Shown here: positions 1-6,785 of the stretch, piece after piece
Numbering within the stretch: the stretch's first letter is position 1
Layout of the letters: each line of letters begins with the position of its first letter
From: JAVBJN01 sp031546985
GTDB lineage: Bacteria > Bacteroidota > Bacteroidia > Chitinophagales > Chitinophagaceae
Assembly: GCA_031546985.1 (NCBI GenBank)
Contig: JAVBJN010000054.1
Coordinates: 1 to 27,840, forward strand
Length of the DNA stretch: 27,840 bases
Direction of reading: 5' to 3'
Translations under genes and position numbers: made by a program
The notes under the pieces: generated by a model
Database searches by the model: none
Told to the model about the DNA's origin: nothing
The model's input: the letters and a program-made list of their open reading frames with translations, nothing else

Positions 1-164
1 AACTGATGAAAACCTTGGTGAAGGAGGCTATTAATACTTACAACACCATAAGGCCTCATTATTCAAACCACATGCTTACCCCTGCACAAATGCATGAGCA
101 GTGCCGCATCAAAATGAGAACTTATAAAAAAAGCAGTAACAGGGCTAGCCTTGTTACTGCTTAA
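1..164 (+). CDS. IS3-family transposase, C-terminal fragment (cut by window edge)
   Basis: This is the last 53 codons of an integrase-type (DDE) transposase; the reading frame starts at base 3 and ends at a TAA at 162-164. The residues N-T-Y-N-T-I-R-P-H-Y-S followed by L-T-P-A-Q-M-H are the hallmark C-terminal end of the rve core of IS3-family OrfB proteins, after the catalytic Glu, which lies outside the window. The frame continues off the left edge, so it cannot be judged whether the element is intact. A candidate terminal inverted repeat lies 26 bases downstream. The element most likely sits just outside the conserved chromosome region that begins with the DUF4294 gene. Family assignment is secure; subgroup is not determinable from this fragment. 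Confidence 0.85.
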   Translation, partial: LMKTLVKEAINTYNTIRPHYSNHMLTPAQMHEQCRIKMRTYKKSSNRASLVTA

Positions 165-189
165 AGGCTATTTGTATTTATCTCTAATC

Positions 190-214
190 CTGTATCGTTT
201 TTTTAGGACTAGTC
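190..214 (+). mobile_element. Probable right terminal inverted repeat of the IS3-family element
   Basis: About 25 bases after the transposase stop there is a stretch running from CTGTATCG through seven T residues to GGACTAGTCA. It ends in CA, as IS3-family right ends do. The left end lies outside the window, so the inverted match cannot be verified and the boundary at 214 is inferred. The following 30 bases (215-244) look like ordinary host DNA before the dispersed repeat. Confidence 0.45.
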
Positions 215-244
215 AAAACCATTGTTTTGGAGTTGAGATAGGTG

Positions 245-299
245 CCTGAGCCTCGGTAACTGAGCCCCGCATAGGCGGGACAGGCTTTGTCGAAGTTGT
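245..299 (+). repeat. Dispersed palindromic repeat, copy A
   Basis: A 55-base segment that recurs in inverted orientation at 5309-5363 with one mismatch, and whose 36-base core recurs at 4179-4214. In the centre is a 7-bp inverted repeat, GCCCCGC-ATAG-GCGGGRC, flanked by GCCTCGGTAACTGA on one side and CAGGCTTTGTCGAAG on the other. In this copy the right arm of the hairpin has an A in place of G. It lies between the IS end and the 3' end of the DUF4294 gene. Size and structure fit a REP- or MITE-like non-autonomous element; no coding capacity is seen. Confidence 0.8.
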
Positions 300-344
300 A
301 GAAGGCTCCTGTTCTGCTCAGGAATGGTTGTTTTTGAATAAGCA

Positions 345-932
345 TTATTGTCCCAGGCTTCTCATTACACTTTCCAGCAGCACTTCTTTATCGGGATTGT
401 AACTTTCGTTGAGGTTAAAACCGTGTACCCGTGCCCAGCCTTGCCACATGGTAGCGGTAACCGGGTTCTTAAACTCCCGGAGAATGCTGTAGCAGTTTTT
501 GCCCGTTTGGCGGTTTATCAGTTTTATGAGCAGTTCGCCTTGTGTGCTGTTTAGCGCTTTAATCCTGTCGTCTATTTTCTCTTTTACGATATCTTCCTTT
601 CCGTTGATATACTCACGGCGTTTCTTGCCCGAAAGGTTTTCTACATTCAGTTTGTAATCCACTTCATTTACAATAGCCACGGCATCCAGCACATAAGGCC
701 AGATGGTTGTAACATAATATTTGGTTTGGTTAAACCGGTACCGTGCGGTATCGTTGGCAAAAGTGCGGGAGTCTTTTACCAGTGTTTCATCCAGCTTTAC
801 CGCATAATCCACTTCTTTACCGGTATAGTTCCGGATGGTGCCGGGGCGGCTCGAGTCGGCTTGTGCGCTGGCCTGATAACCAGCCGCTAATACAGCAAAG
901 GCAAGCAGCAGGTGTTTTTTGTTCAGTTTCAT
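345..932 (-). CDS. DUF4294 family protein, exported
   Basis: A 195-residue protein of unknown function. The start at 932 is preferred because it gives a clear signal peptide (M-K-L-N-K-K, hydrophobic stretch to about residue 20, then A-S-A-Q as likely cleavage site); a longer frame to 1058 would run through the mdh terminator. The body carries the features of DUF4294, a Bacteroidota-restricted family: a W-P-Y motif near the middle, a charged helical stretch (G-K-K-R-R-E-Y-I), then T-Q-G-E-L-L-I-K-L-I-N-R-Q-T-G and a W-Q-G-W-A-R segment near the end. No catalytic signature is recognised. It lies downstream of mdh in the same direction but is separated from it by a terminator and has its own -7-like box at 948-955, so it is probably transcribed alone. 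Confidence 0.8.
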   Translation of the reverse strand: MKLNKKHLLLAFAVLAAGYQASAQADSSRPGTIRNYTGKEVDYAVKLDETLVKDSRTFANDTARYRFNQTKYYVTTIWPYVLDAVAIVNEVDYKLNVENLSGKKRREYINGKEDIVKEKIDDRIKALNSTQGELLIKLINRQTGKNCYSILREFKNPVTATMWQGWARVHGFNLNESYNPDKEVLLESVMRSLGQ

Positions 933-947
933 GGGTGTTGAATATAA

Positions 948-955
948 CAAAGTTA
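948..955 (-). promoter_or_regulatory. Candidate Bacteroidota -7 element for the DUF4294 gene
   Basis: On the minus strand this reads TAACTTTG, matching the TAnnTTTG box of Bacteroidota housekeeping promoters. It lies only about 15 bases upstream of the start codon at 932, so the leader would be very short. A TTTG at 974-971 is nearer than the usual 19-21 base spacing, so the -33 element is unconvincing. Confidence 0.35.
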
Positions 956-971
956 ACACCCATGATAATAC

Positions 972-1000
972 AAAAGCCACACCAGAAGGGTGTGGCTTTT
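972..1000 (-). terminator. Rho-independent terminator of mdh
   Basis: A 12-bp perfect stem, AAAAGCCACACC paired with GGTGTGGCTTTT, with a four-base loop. It lies 27 bases past the mdh stop on the minus strand. The stem itself ends in four T residues on either strand, so it could act in both directions, but the only gene reading into it is mdh. Confidence 0.85.
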
Positions 1001-1026
1001 GAGGGAATATAGTTAACTGCTTGTTA

Positions 1027-1965
1027 TTAAGCGGTAGGTACTGTATCCAGTACTGCATTCATGCTGCGTACAGCTTCTGCAGATTTGTTGAACAGGTCTT
1101 GCTCTTCTGCAGTCAGTTGCACGTCAACGATTTTTTCCCAACCGTTGCGGCCTACGATTACAGGAACGCCCAGGCAAATATCTTTCTGGCCATATTCGCC
1201 ATCCAGGTATACGCAGCAAGGCAGGATGCGTTTTTCGTCGCGGATAATGCTTTCTACCAGCATAGCACCGGCAGCGCCAGGAGCATACCAAGCAGAGGTA
1301 CCCAGCATTTTAGTGAGGGTAGCACCACCAACCATGGTATCGGCAGCAACTTGTTTCAGTTGTTCTTCGTTCAGGAACTGGGAAACAGGTACACCGCTGT
1401 AAGTAGCCAGGCGGGTCAAAGGAATCATGGTGGTATCACCGTGACCACCGATTACGTTGGCACTCAGGTCGTTAATAGAGCAATTCAGGGCTTTAGCCAG
1501 GTAGCATTTGAAACGTGAGCTATCCAGGATACCGCCCATACCGATGATACGGTTTTTAGGCAGGCCAGATGATTTCAACGCCAGGTATGTCATGGTATCC
1601 ATTGGGTTGGAGATAACCACGATAATAGCGTTGGGAGAATATTTCAGGATGTTGTCAGTAACATTTTTAACGATACCGGCGTTGGTGCCAATCAGTTCTT
1701 CACGGGTCATACCTGGTTTACGGGGAATACCGGAAGTGATTACCACTACATCAGAGTCAGCGGTTTTGCTGTAATCGTTGGTGCTGCCTACCAGTTTGGT
1801 ATCAAAGCCCAGGATAGCCGAGGTTTGGAACATATCCAGTGCCTTACCTTCTGCCAGACCTTCTTTGATGTCCAGTAATACCAGTTCTTCTACTAATTCA
1901 AGGCGGGCGATGTTATCAGCACAAGTTGCGCCAACCGCACCGGCACCTACTACAGTTACTTTCAT
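1027..1965 (-). CDS. mdh: Malate dehydrogenase
   Basis: A 312-residue NAD-dependent malate dehydrogenase that interconverts malate and oxaloacetate in the cytoplasmic TCA cycle. It belongs to the LDH-like (type 3) MDH group. Visible features: the Rossmann G-A-G-A-V-G at residues 7-12; Asp32 at the end of beta-2, favouring NAD over NADP; the mobile active-site loop with Arg82 and Arg88 (S-G-I-P-R-K-P-G-M-T-R), the former arginine being the residue that selects malate over lactate; N-P-M-D at 120-123; and the catalytic His175 in G-G-H-G-D. Length is typical. The start at 1965 directly gives the M-K-V-T-V-V-G-A-G N-terminus. It is followed by a strong terminator and preceded by a TATATTTG box, consistent with a monocistronic unit. 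Confidence 0.97.
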   Translation of the reverse strand: MKVTVVGAGAVGATCADNIARLELVEELVLLDIKEGLAEGKALDMFQTSAILGFDTKLVGSTNDYSKTADSDVVVITSGIPRKPGMTREELIGTNAGIVKNVTDNILKYSPNAIIVVISNPMDTMTYLALKSSGLPKNRIIGMGGILDSSRFKCYLAKALNCSINDLSANVIGGHGDTTMIPLTRLATYSGVPVSQFLNEEQLKQVAADTMVGGATLTKMLGTSAWYAPGAAGAMLVESIIRDEKRILPCCVYLDGEYGQKDICLGVPVIVGRNGWEKIVDVQLTAEEQDLFNKSAEAVRSMNAVLDTVPTA

Positions 1966-2005
1966 GTCAGTAATGTATTTTGAGGTTATTAAAATTTTGA
2001 GAGCA

Positions 2006-2013
2006 CAAATATA
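2006..2013 (-). promoter_or_regulatory. Candidate -7 promoter box of mdh
   Basis: On the minus strand the bases read TATATTTG, a full match to TAnnTTTG, 41 bases upstream of the mdh start. No clear TTG/TTTG -33 box is seen at the expected distance. Confidence 0.5.
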
Positions 2014-2098
2014 ACACCTGTTCGCCGAATTACCTTTGGGTTTTGTGGCCTAAAAGCAGGCGCAAACAGCAGATTTAACACATCTTATTGTATTTCAA

Positions 2099-2599
2099 TC
2101 AGCGCTCCAGCCATACCCGGAAGGAATCTACCGGCATTTCTTTAGGAATGAGCTTTACAAACTGCTTTTGGTCGTTGTATAAAAAGCTCTGTGGCATACC
2201 ATACACGGTGTAAAAGGTATCAATAAGGCGGGTTTGGTCTACACCCAGGGTAATGGTGCTGAACTGCTGCATCTGGCGCATTTCGCTCAGTTTGTAGGCA
2301 TCTTCGGCCTTGTCCAGCGGTGCCATAAAGATGATGCGGGTATTTTTAAGCTTGTAATTGTTGCGGCGGAATTCGTCCAGCTGGCTCACGCAATGATCGC
2401 AAAGCGGGTCAAACACCGTAACAATCACGTTGTCTTTTTTATCGAGATTGGCGTTGGTAAACATACTGCCATCTGCCAGCTTTATTTTGAAACTGGGCAG
2501 TTGTTTGGTTTTATAGAAAGGCAGTACGTTCTGGGCATAGGCTGCAACCGCCAGGGTAGCTGTGGCTGCTATGCCTAAAAAAGCAGATTTCAGGTTCAT
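2099..2599 (-). CDS. Exported thioredoxin-fold (TlpA/AhpC-like) protein
   Basis: A 166-residue protein with an N-terminal signal peptide (residues 1-22, ending A-Y-A-Q) and a thioredoxin-like fold. The redox motif is C67-D-H-C70 in the context F-D-P-L-C-D-H-C, and a cis-proline motif follows late in the protein (Y-G-M-P-Q-S-F). This arrangement fits periplasmic TlpA/ResA-like thiol oxidoreductases, though the C-D-H-C dipeptide is unusual and the exact substrate cannot be given. The start at 2599 is chosen because the signal peptide begins directly there; a start at 2620 would only add seven residues. It diverges from hutI with 51 bases between starts, so the two promoters must lie within or next to this short gap. 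Confidence 0.8.
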   Translation of the reverse strand: MNLKSAFLGIAATATLAVAAYAQNVLPFYKTKQLPSFKIKLADGSMFTNANLDKKDNVIVTVFDPLCDHCVSQLDEFRRNNYKLKNTRIIFMAPLDKAEDAYKLSEMRQMQQFSTITLGVDQTRLIDTFYTVYGMPQSFLYNDQKQFVKLIPKEMPVDSFRVWLER

Positions 2600-2650
2600 T
2601 GTCAGGAATTGTCCGTTCAAGGTAGTTATTTTGTGGCAAATACAAACTGC

Positions 2651-3892
2651 ATGACTACATTAATCACCAATATCAAAACCCTGCTGCAAACTGGTTTCGA
2701 AGCAGGTATACGCCAAACGGTTAAAGGAAACGCCATGAAAGAGGTGGCTCAGATCGATAACGCCTGGTTGTTGATAGAGGGAGAAGAAATTAAAGATTTT
2801 GGTAGCATGGACCAGCTTCCCGAAATACATGCCGATCAGATGATGGATGCCACCGGACGGCTTGTATTGCCCGCCTGGTGCGACTCGCATACCCACCTGG
2901 TATATGCAGGCAGCCGCGAGCAGGAGTTTGTAGACCGTATTAATGGCCTTGCTTACGAAGAAATAGCCCGCCGGGGTGGTGGTATTCTCAACTCGGCCAA
3001 AAAAGTGAATGCGGCCAGTGAAGCGCAATTGTTTGATGAAACCATGCTGCGCCTGCACGAAATATCTGCATTGGGTACAGGAGCTGTAGAGATCAAAAGC
3101 GGCTACGCCCTGTCTACCGAAGGCGAAATGAAAATGCTGCGGGTTGTACGTAAGATTAAAGAGCATACTAAAATAGATATTAAAGCCACTTTCCTGGGGG
3201 CGCATGCGTACCCATTGGAGTATAAACAAAACCACCAGGGCTATATAGACCTGCTGGTAAATGAAATGATTCCGAAAATTGCAGGCGAGGGTCTGGCCGA
3301 TTATGTAGATGCTTTTTGTGAAGAAGGCTTTTTTAACGTAGCCGAAACCTCGCAGGTAATGGAAGCGGGGTTAAAATATGGCCTTAAACCAAAGATCCAT
3401 GCCAACCAACTGCACCGCTCCGGCGGTATCCAGGTGGGGGTTAAATATGGTGCTTTGAGTGTAGATCACCTCGAGTTTGTAGAAGAAGAAGAGCTGGCCT
3501 GCCTGCTGGGTAGCGAAACCATGCCTACCTTGTTGCCATCTGCCGCGTTTTTCATCCGTCTGCCATACCAGCCCGCCCGTAAAATGATAGATGCGGGCTT
3601 GCCTATTGCGCTGGCGAGCGATTACAATCCGGGTACTTCTCCTTCTGGCAATATTCCGTTCCTGATGAGCCTGGGTTGTACCCAACTCCGCATGACGCCG
3701 GAGGAATGTCTGCATGCGGTAACCATGAACAGCGCTTATGCGATGGACCTGAGCGAAACGCACGGGTCTATTGCTCGTGGCAAAAAAGCCAACCTCATTA
3801 TTACCGATAAAATTCCTTCGCTGGCCTTTATTCCTTATTCTTTTGGCAGCAACCTTATTCATAAAGTAATGGTGAAAGGGGAGTGGATTTAA
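2651..3892 (+). CDS. hutI: Imidazolonepropionase
   Basis: A 413-residue amidohydrolase-superfamily enzyme that hydrolyses 4-imidazolone-5-propanoate to N-formimino-L-glutamate, the third step of histidine degradation. Visible features: the metal-binding S-H-T-H (His80, His82) followed by L-V-Y-A-G-S-R; R-R-G-G-G-I-L; E-I-K-S-G-Y; G-A-H-A-Y-P; the H-A-N-Q-L motif; S-V-D-H-L-E; and S-D-Y-N-P-G-T with the late metal-ligand Asp. The start at 2651 fits the family length (about 410 residues); an upstream ATG at 2609 would overlap the promoter region of the divergent gene. No other hut gene (hutH, hutU, ftcD) lies nearby, so the pathway is split in this genome. A strong terminator follows at 3968-4003. 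Confidence 0.97.
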   Translation: MTTLITNIKTLLQTGFEAGIRQTVKGNAMKEVAQIDNAWLLIEGEEIKDFGSMDQLPEIHADQMMDATGRLVLPAWCDSHTHLVYAGSREQEFVDRINGLAYEEIARRGGGILNSAKKVNAASEAQLFDETMLRLHEISALGTGAVEIKSGYALSTEGEMKMLRVVRKIKEHTKIDIKATFLGAHAYPLEYKQNHQGYIDLLVNEMIPKIAGEGLADYVDAFCEEGFFNVAETSQVMEAGLKYGLKPKIHANQLHRSGGIQVGVKYGALSVDHLEFVEEEELACLLGSETMPTLLPSAAFFIRLPYQPARKMIDAGLPIALASDYNPGTSPSGNIPFLMSLGCTQLRMTPEECLHAVTMNSAYAMDLSETHGSIARGKKANLIITDKIPSLAFIPYSFGSNLIHKVMVKGEWI

Positions 3893-3967
3893 TGTCTGAT
3901 CTCTGATGTCTGATGTGCGATCTCCGGTCGCTGATGTCTGATTTGAAATATACCTGCCTTTGGCAGC

Positions 3968-4003
3968 AAACCCTGCGGTGCGCTTTGCGCTGGCAGGGTT
4001 TTT
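3968..4003 (+). terminator. Rho-independent terminator of hutI
   Basis: A 9-bp outer stem AAACCCTGC / GCAGGGTTT, with an inner GCGC-TTT-GCGC hairpin, followed by a run of five T residues (3999-4003 including the stem end). It lies 76 bases after the hutI stop. Confidence 0.85.
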
Positions 4004-4142
4004 ACTTTCCCGGCCGGTTTTTCAGACCTGCCAGAGCTAGTCCCGCCTATACGAGGTGCGCAGCTCCAGTCAGGTCCTGGTTCGATGCACTGTTAGAGAT
4101 AAACCTCTTCGATTGTCTTTTGATTTTGTTTGTGCTCTCGGG

Positions 4143-4214
4143 CTTACCGAAGCTCAGGCACTTTAAGCAACCCGGTGGCTGAGCCCCGCATAGGCGGGGC
4201 AGGCTTTGTCGAAG
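4143..4214 (+). repeat. Dispersed palindromic repeat, copy B (rearranged)
   Basis: The 36-base core at 4179-4214 (CTGAGCCCCGCATAGGCGGG then GCAGGCTTTGTCGAAG) is the same as in copies A and C and has a perfect GCCCCGC/GCGGGGC hairpin. Unlike those copies, the left flank is not CCTGAGCCTCGGTAA. That segment instead occurs in inverted orientation 20 bases further upstream (CTTACCGAAGCTCAGG at 4143-4158, two mismatches to the reverse complement). The copy is therefore rearranged or belongs to a second subtype. Confidence 0.7.
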
Positions 4215-4255
4215 CCCCCTTTCTTATTTTGCTATAAACTAATTATATTTAATAT

Positions 4256-5383
4256 ATGATCAGGTCAAAAATTACAGGCGTAGGTAAATACCTTCCCGGG
4301 AATGTATTTACCAATAACGATATGAAGCAGTTTATGGATACCAACGATGAGTGGATCCAGGAACGAACGGGCATCCAGGAGCGCCGGTTTGCCGATGCTG
4401 TGGGCGAAACCACTACCACCATGGGCGTTGAAGCGGCAAGAATGGCGCTTGAGCGTGCCGGTATTACCGCGCAGGAAGTCGATTTTGTGGTTTTTGCCAC
4501 CTTGAGCCCCGATTATTACTTTCCGGGTTGTGGTGTATTGCTGCAACGGGCTATGGGTATGAACGAGATAGGTGCGTTGGATGTGCGCAACCAATGTACC
4601 GGCTTTATCTATGCCCTGAGTGTGGCCGATCAGTTTATACGGTCGGGCATGTACAAAAACATATTGGTGATAGGCAGTGAAAAACATTCTTTTGGGCTCG
4701 ATTTAAGCACCCGTGGCCGCAATGTGAGCGTTATTTTCGGAGATGGAGCCGGAGCAGTAGTATTGCAGCCCACCACGGAAGAAGGGCAGGGCGTTTTGAG
4801 CACCCATTTGCACAGCGATGGCGAAAGTGCCGAAATACTGGCCATGTTCAACCCCGGTACGCATGCCAACCATTGGATAGACCGCGAGCTGGCCACTTAC
4901 CCCCATGCAGAGATGGGACAGATGTTTGTAACCAAAGAAATGATCGATAAAGCACAGAATTTTCCGGTAATGGATGGTCCCTCGGTTTTTAAAAAGGCGG
5001 TAGTCAAGTTTCCGGAGGTTATAATGGAGGCATTGGATGCCAATGGGTATAAACCCTCGGACCTGGATATGCTTATTCCGCACCAGGCCAATCTGCGCAT
5101 CAGCCAGTTTGTACAGCAAAAACTGGGACTGGCCGACAACCAGGTGTATAATAATATACAGCGGTATGGCAATACAACTGCCGCTTCGATACCCATTGCC
5201 TTGTGCGAGGCCTGGGAAGATGGCCTTATAAAAAGTGGTAGCCTCGTATGCCTGGCTGCTTTTGGTAGTGGTTTTACCTGGGGCAGCGCACTGGTGAGGT
5301 GGCCATCGACAACTTCGACAAAGCCTGCCCCGCCTATGCGGGGCTCAGTTACCGAGGCTCAGGTATCGGGAGATCCCTTCTGA
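4256..5383 (+). CDS. fabH: Beta-ketoacyl-ACP synthase III with repeat-derived C-terminal tail
   Basis: A 375-residue KAS III that condenses acetyl-CoA (or a branched acyl-CoA) with malonyl-ACP to start type II fatty-acid synthesis. The catalytic triad is visible: Cys114 in R-N-Q-C-T-G-F, His276 in I-P-H-Q-A-N-L-R-I, and Asn306 in Y-G-N-T-T-A-A-S. The G-D-G-A-G-A motif is at 162-167. The usual family end, F-G-S-G-F-T-W-G-S-A-L-V-R-W, is reached at residue 349. Another 26 residues then follow, rich in Pro, Ser and Thr, and 55 of their bases are an inverted copy of the dispersed repeat. The native stop has evidently been lost to that insertion. The core is intact and should be active. The gene heads the fabH-efp-accB-accC cluster, but a separate promoter precedes efp. 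Confidence 0.95.
   Translation: MIRSKITGVGKYLPGNVFTNNDMKQFMDTNDEWIQERTGIQERRFADAVGETTTTMGVEAARMALERAGITAQEVDFVVFATLSPDYYFPGCGVLLQRAMGMNEIGALDVRNQCTGFIYALSVADQFIRSGMYKNILVIGSEKHSFGLDLSTRGRNVSVIFGDGAGAVVLQPTTEEGQGVLSTHLHSDGESAEILAMFNPGTHANHWIDRELATYPHAEMGQMFVTKEMIDKAQNFPVMDGPSVFKKAVVKFPEVIMEALDANGYKPSDLDMLIPHQANLRISQFVQQKLGLADNQVYNNIQRYGNTTAASIPIALCEAWEDGLIKSGSLVCLAAFGSGFTWGSALVRWPSTTSTKPAPPMRGSVTEAQVSGDPF
5309..5363 (-). repeat. Dispersed palindromic repeat, copy C, inside the 3' end of fabH
   Basis: Reverse complement of copy A (245-299) with one mismatch over 55 bases; here the central hairpin GCCCCGC-CTAT-GCGGGGC is perfect. It begins exactly at fabH codon 352, three codons after the conserved terminal Trp349, stays open in that frame and supplies residues 352-369/370. 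The reading frame ends 20 bases beyond it at TGA 5381-5383. Confidence 0.85.
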
Positions 5384-5497
5384 CCTTTCACGTTTCACTT
5401 TTGCCGGTAAGAAAACCTCCTGATTATCACCTTTGAACGTGGAAATGTGTTGCTCTGTGTTCATTTACAATCACTTGGGACTCAATAGTGCCTAGCT

Positions 5498-5527
5498 TTG
5501 GTTTTCGGAATTTTACGTTTACTTTTG
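5498..5527 (+). promoter_or_regulatory. Bacteroidota-type promoter of efp-accB
   Basis: A TTG at 5498-5500 and TACTTTTG at 5520-5527 are separated by 19 bases. This matches the TTG / TAnnTTTG arrangement with its typical spacing. The -7 box is 38 bases upstream of the efp start, so efp can be transcribed independently of fabH. Confidence 0.6.
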
Positions 5528-5565
5528 CACTCTGACTTATAAAAACTATTAACAAAAAGTAATTT

Positions 5566-6132
5566 ATGGCAACTACTGCTGATATCAGCCGTGGCATGAT
5601 CCTGAAACTGGACGGAAGTCTGTATCAGGTTGTTGACTTCGGACAAAACAAAACCGCCCGTGCTGCTGCAAAAGTTTGGGCTAAACTGAAAGGTGTTGAC
5701 AATAAGCGCTCTATTGAACACACCTGGAACTCTGGTGAAAACATTCACCCGGTGCGTGTTGAAAAACGCTCTTACCAGTTCCTGTACAGAGATGACTCCG
5801 GTTGCAATTTCATGGATAACGAATCTTTTGAGCAGGTTGCACTGGCCGAAACCATGGTTGATGCACCCCAGTTTCTGAAAGACGGTATGGAAGTATTCCT
5901 GATTGTGAATACCGAAACCGAGCAGGCTATGAGCGTAGAGCTGCCAGATAAAATTGTAGTAACTGTTACTTATTCTGAGCCGGGCCTGAAAGGCGATACC
6001 GCTACCCGTGCCCTTAAATCAGCTACGGTTGATACCGGCGCTACTGTAATGGTACCTTTGTTTGTAAACGAAGGTGATGTGATTCGTGTAAACACCAAAA
6101 CCGGTGATTACGTTGAGCGTGTAAAAGCATAG
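5566..6132 (+). CDS. efp: Elongation factor P (Arg32-type)
   Basis: A 188-residue translation factor that binds between the P and E sites of the ribosome and relieves stalling at polyproline stretches. The three-domain EF-P length and layout are normal: KOW-like N-terminal domain (1-65), then two OB domains ending G-D-Y-V-E-R-V. The tip loop that reaches the peptidyl-transferase centre normally reads P-G-K-G with a modified Lys. Here it reads N-K-T-A-R-A-A-A (28-35), placing Arg32 at the position modified in enzymes of the EarP/rhamnosylation type. Which modification, if any, occurs is not visible here: neither epmA/epmB nor earP is in the window. efp has its own promoter and lies 37 bases before accB, a linkage seen in many bacteria. 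Confidence 0.95.
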   Translation: MATTADISRGMILKLDGSLYQVVDFGQNKTARAAAKVWAKLKGVDNKRSIEHTWNSGENIHPVRVEKRSYQFLYRDDSGCNFMDNESFEQVALAETMVDAPQFLKDGMEVFLIVNTETEQAMSVELPDKIVVTVTYSEPGLKGDTATRALKSATVDTGATVMVPLFVNEGDVIRVNTKTGDYVERVKA

Positions 6133-6169
6133 TACAACCCCAATTGTAAAAAAATATAAACCTGCTATC

Positions 6170-6643
6170 ATGGATTTTAAACAAATACAGGAACTGTTGA
6201 AGATGGTAATGAAGTCGGATATCGGCGAACTGGCTATTGAGCAACAGGATGGTTTTAAAATACACATCAAACAGAAAGAAGAAAATGTAGTAACCGTACC
6301 AACTGTAACTACATACGCTCCTCAGCCTGTAGCCGCTGCGCCAGCAGCAGCACCGGTTGCCGCTCCTACTGCAACGGAAGCTTCTGCGCCTGCAGTTGCA
6401 GATAACCTGATTACCATTAAGTCGCCAATGATTGGTACTTTCTACCGCAGCCCGTCGCCAGACAAACCTTCATTTGCCAATGTAGGCGATGAAATTAAAC
6501 CTGGCCAGGTACTGTGCATCATCGAAGCCATGAAACTGTTCAACGAGATTGAAGCAGAGATCAGCGGTAAGATTGTGAAAGTGCTGATAGACGACGCATC
6601 TCCTGTAGAGTACGACCAGCCACTGTTTCTGGTTCAACCCTAA
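6170..6643 (+). CDS. accB: Biotin carboxyl carrier protein of acetyl-CoA carboxylase
   Basis: A 157-residue BCCP, the biotin-bearing subunit of acetyl-CoA carboxylase. It has an N-terminal dimerisation region (1-45), an Ala/Pro-rich flexible linker (about 50-77) and a C-terminal biotinyl domain. The biotinylation site is Lys122 in the invariant E-A-M-K-L, and the characteristic S-P-M-I-G-T-F-Y-R opens the domain at residue 85. It follows efp by 37 bases. Downstream, a terminator-like hairpin separates it from accC, which may let BCCP be made in excess over biotin carboxylase. Confidence 0.97.
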   Translation: MDFKQIQELLKMVMKSDIGELAIEQQDGFKIHIKQKEENVVTVPTVTTYAPQPVAAAPAAAPVAAPTATEASAPAVADNLITIKSPMIGTFYRSPSPDKPSFANVGDEIKPGQVLCIIEAMKLFNEIEAEISGKIVKVLIDDASPVEYDQPLFLVQP

Positions 6644-6657
6644 GCTAATTTGATTAT

Positions 6658-6717
6658 AAAGCAACCTGGAGTCTGGGCATGGTTTATACCATAACCCCGT
6701 TCCTGGTTGCTTTTTTT
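6658..6717 (+). terminator. Terminator-like hairpin between accB and accC (possible attenuator)
   Basis: AAAGCAACC (6658-6666) pairs with GGTTGCTTT (6705-6713), extended by GGA/TCC across a T-T mismatch. The stem is followed directly by T residues to 6717. A second small hairpin, ATGGT-TTAT-ACCAT, sits in the loop. It is a good Rho-independent terminator by shape, but accC, the partner gene, starts only 69 bases later in the same direction. Confidence 0.7.
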
Positions 6718-6785
6718 CGATACTTTGAATTTTCAAAATATCCCTGCCGGACCATTCCGGTATTCAAATTTTCAAACTGAGTTCA

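Larger units (their letters stand above)
3893..4255. other. Repeat-rich intergenic region between hutI and fabH
   Basis: 363 bases without a gene. From left to right it holds a degenerate tandem repeat of the unit CTGATGT (about 3896-3953), the hutI terminator (3968-4003), a decayed stretch at about 4037-4065 that resembles the GCCCCGCCTATGCGGGGC hairpin, and repeat copy B (4143-4214). An open frame at 3913-4182 has no recognisable protein features and runs through these repeats, so it is not called. The 40 bases before fabH are AT-rich (TATTTTGC at 4225-4232 is a near-match to a -7 box, one base short). Confidence 0.75.

Noticed and set aside
216..331. AACCATT/AATGGTT inverted pair bracketing repeat copy A
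   Set aside because: Seven matched bases over 110 are expected by chance in AT-rich spacers, and the pair is not present around copies B or C.
3913..4182. 89-codon open frame on the plus strand between hutI and fabH
   Set aside because: It runs through tandem repeats, the hutI terminator and half of repeat copy B, and its translation matches nothing recognisable.
6721..6785. Possible accC promoter (TACTTTGA at 6721)
   Set aside because: It is one base short of TAnnTTTG, and the nearest upstream TTG is only 11 bases away, so the spacing is wrong.
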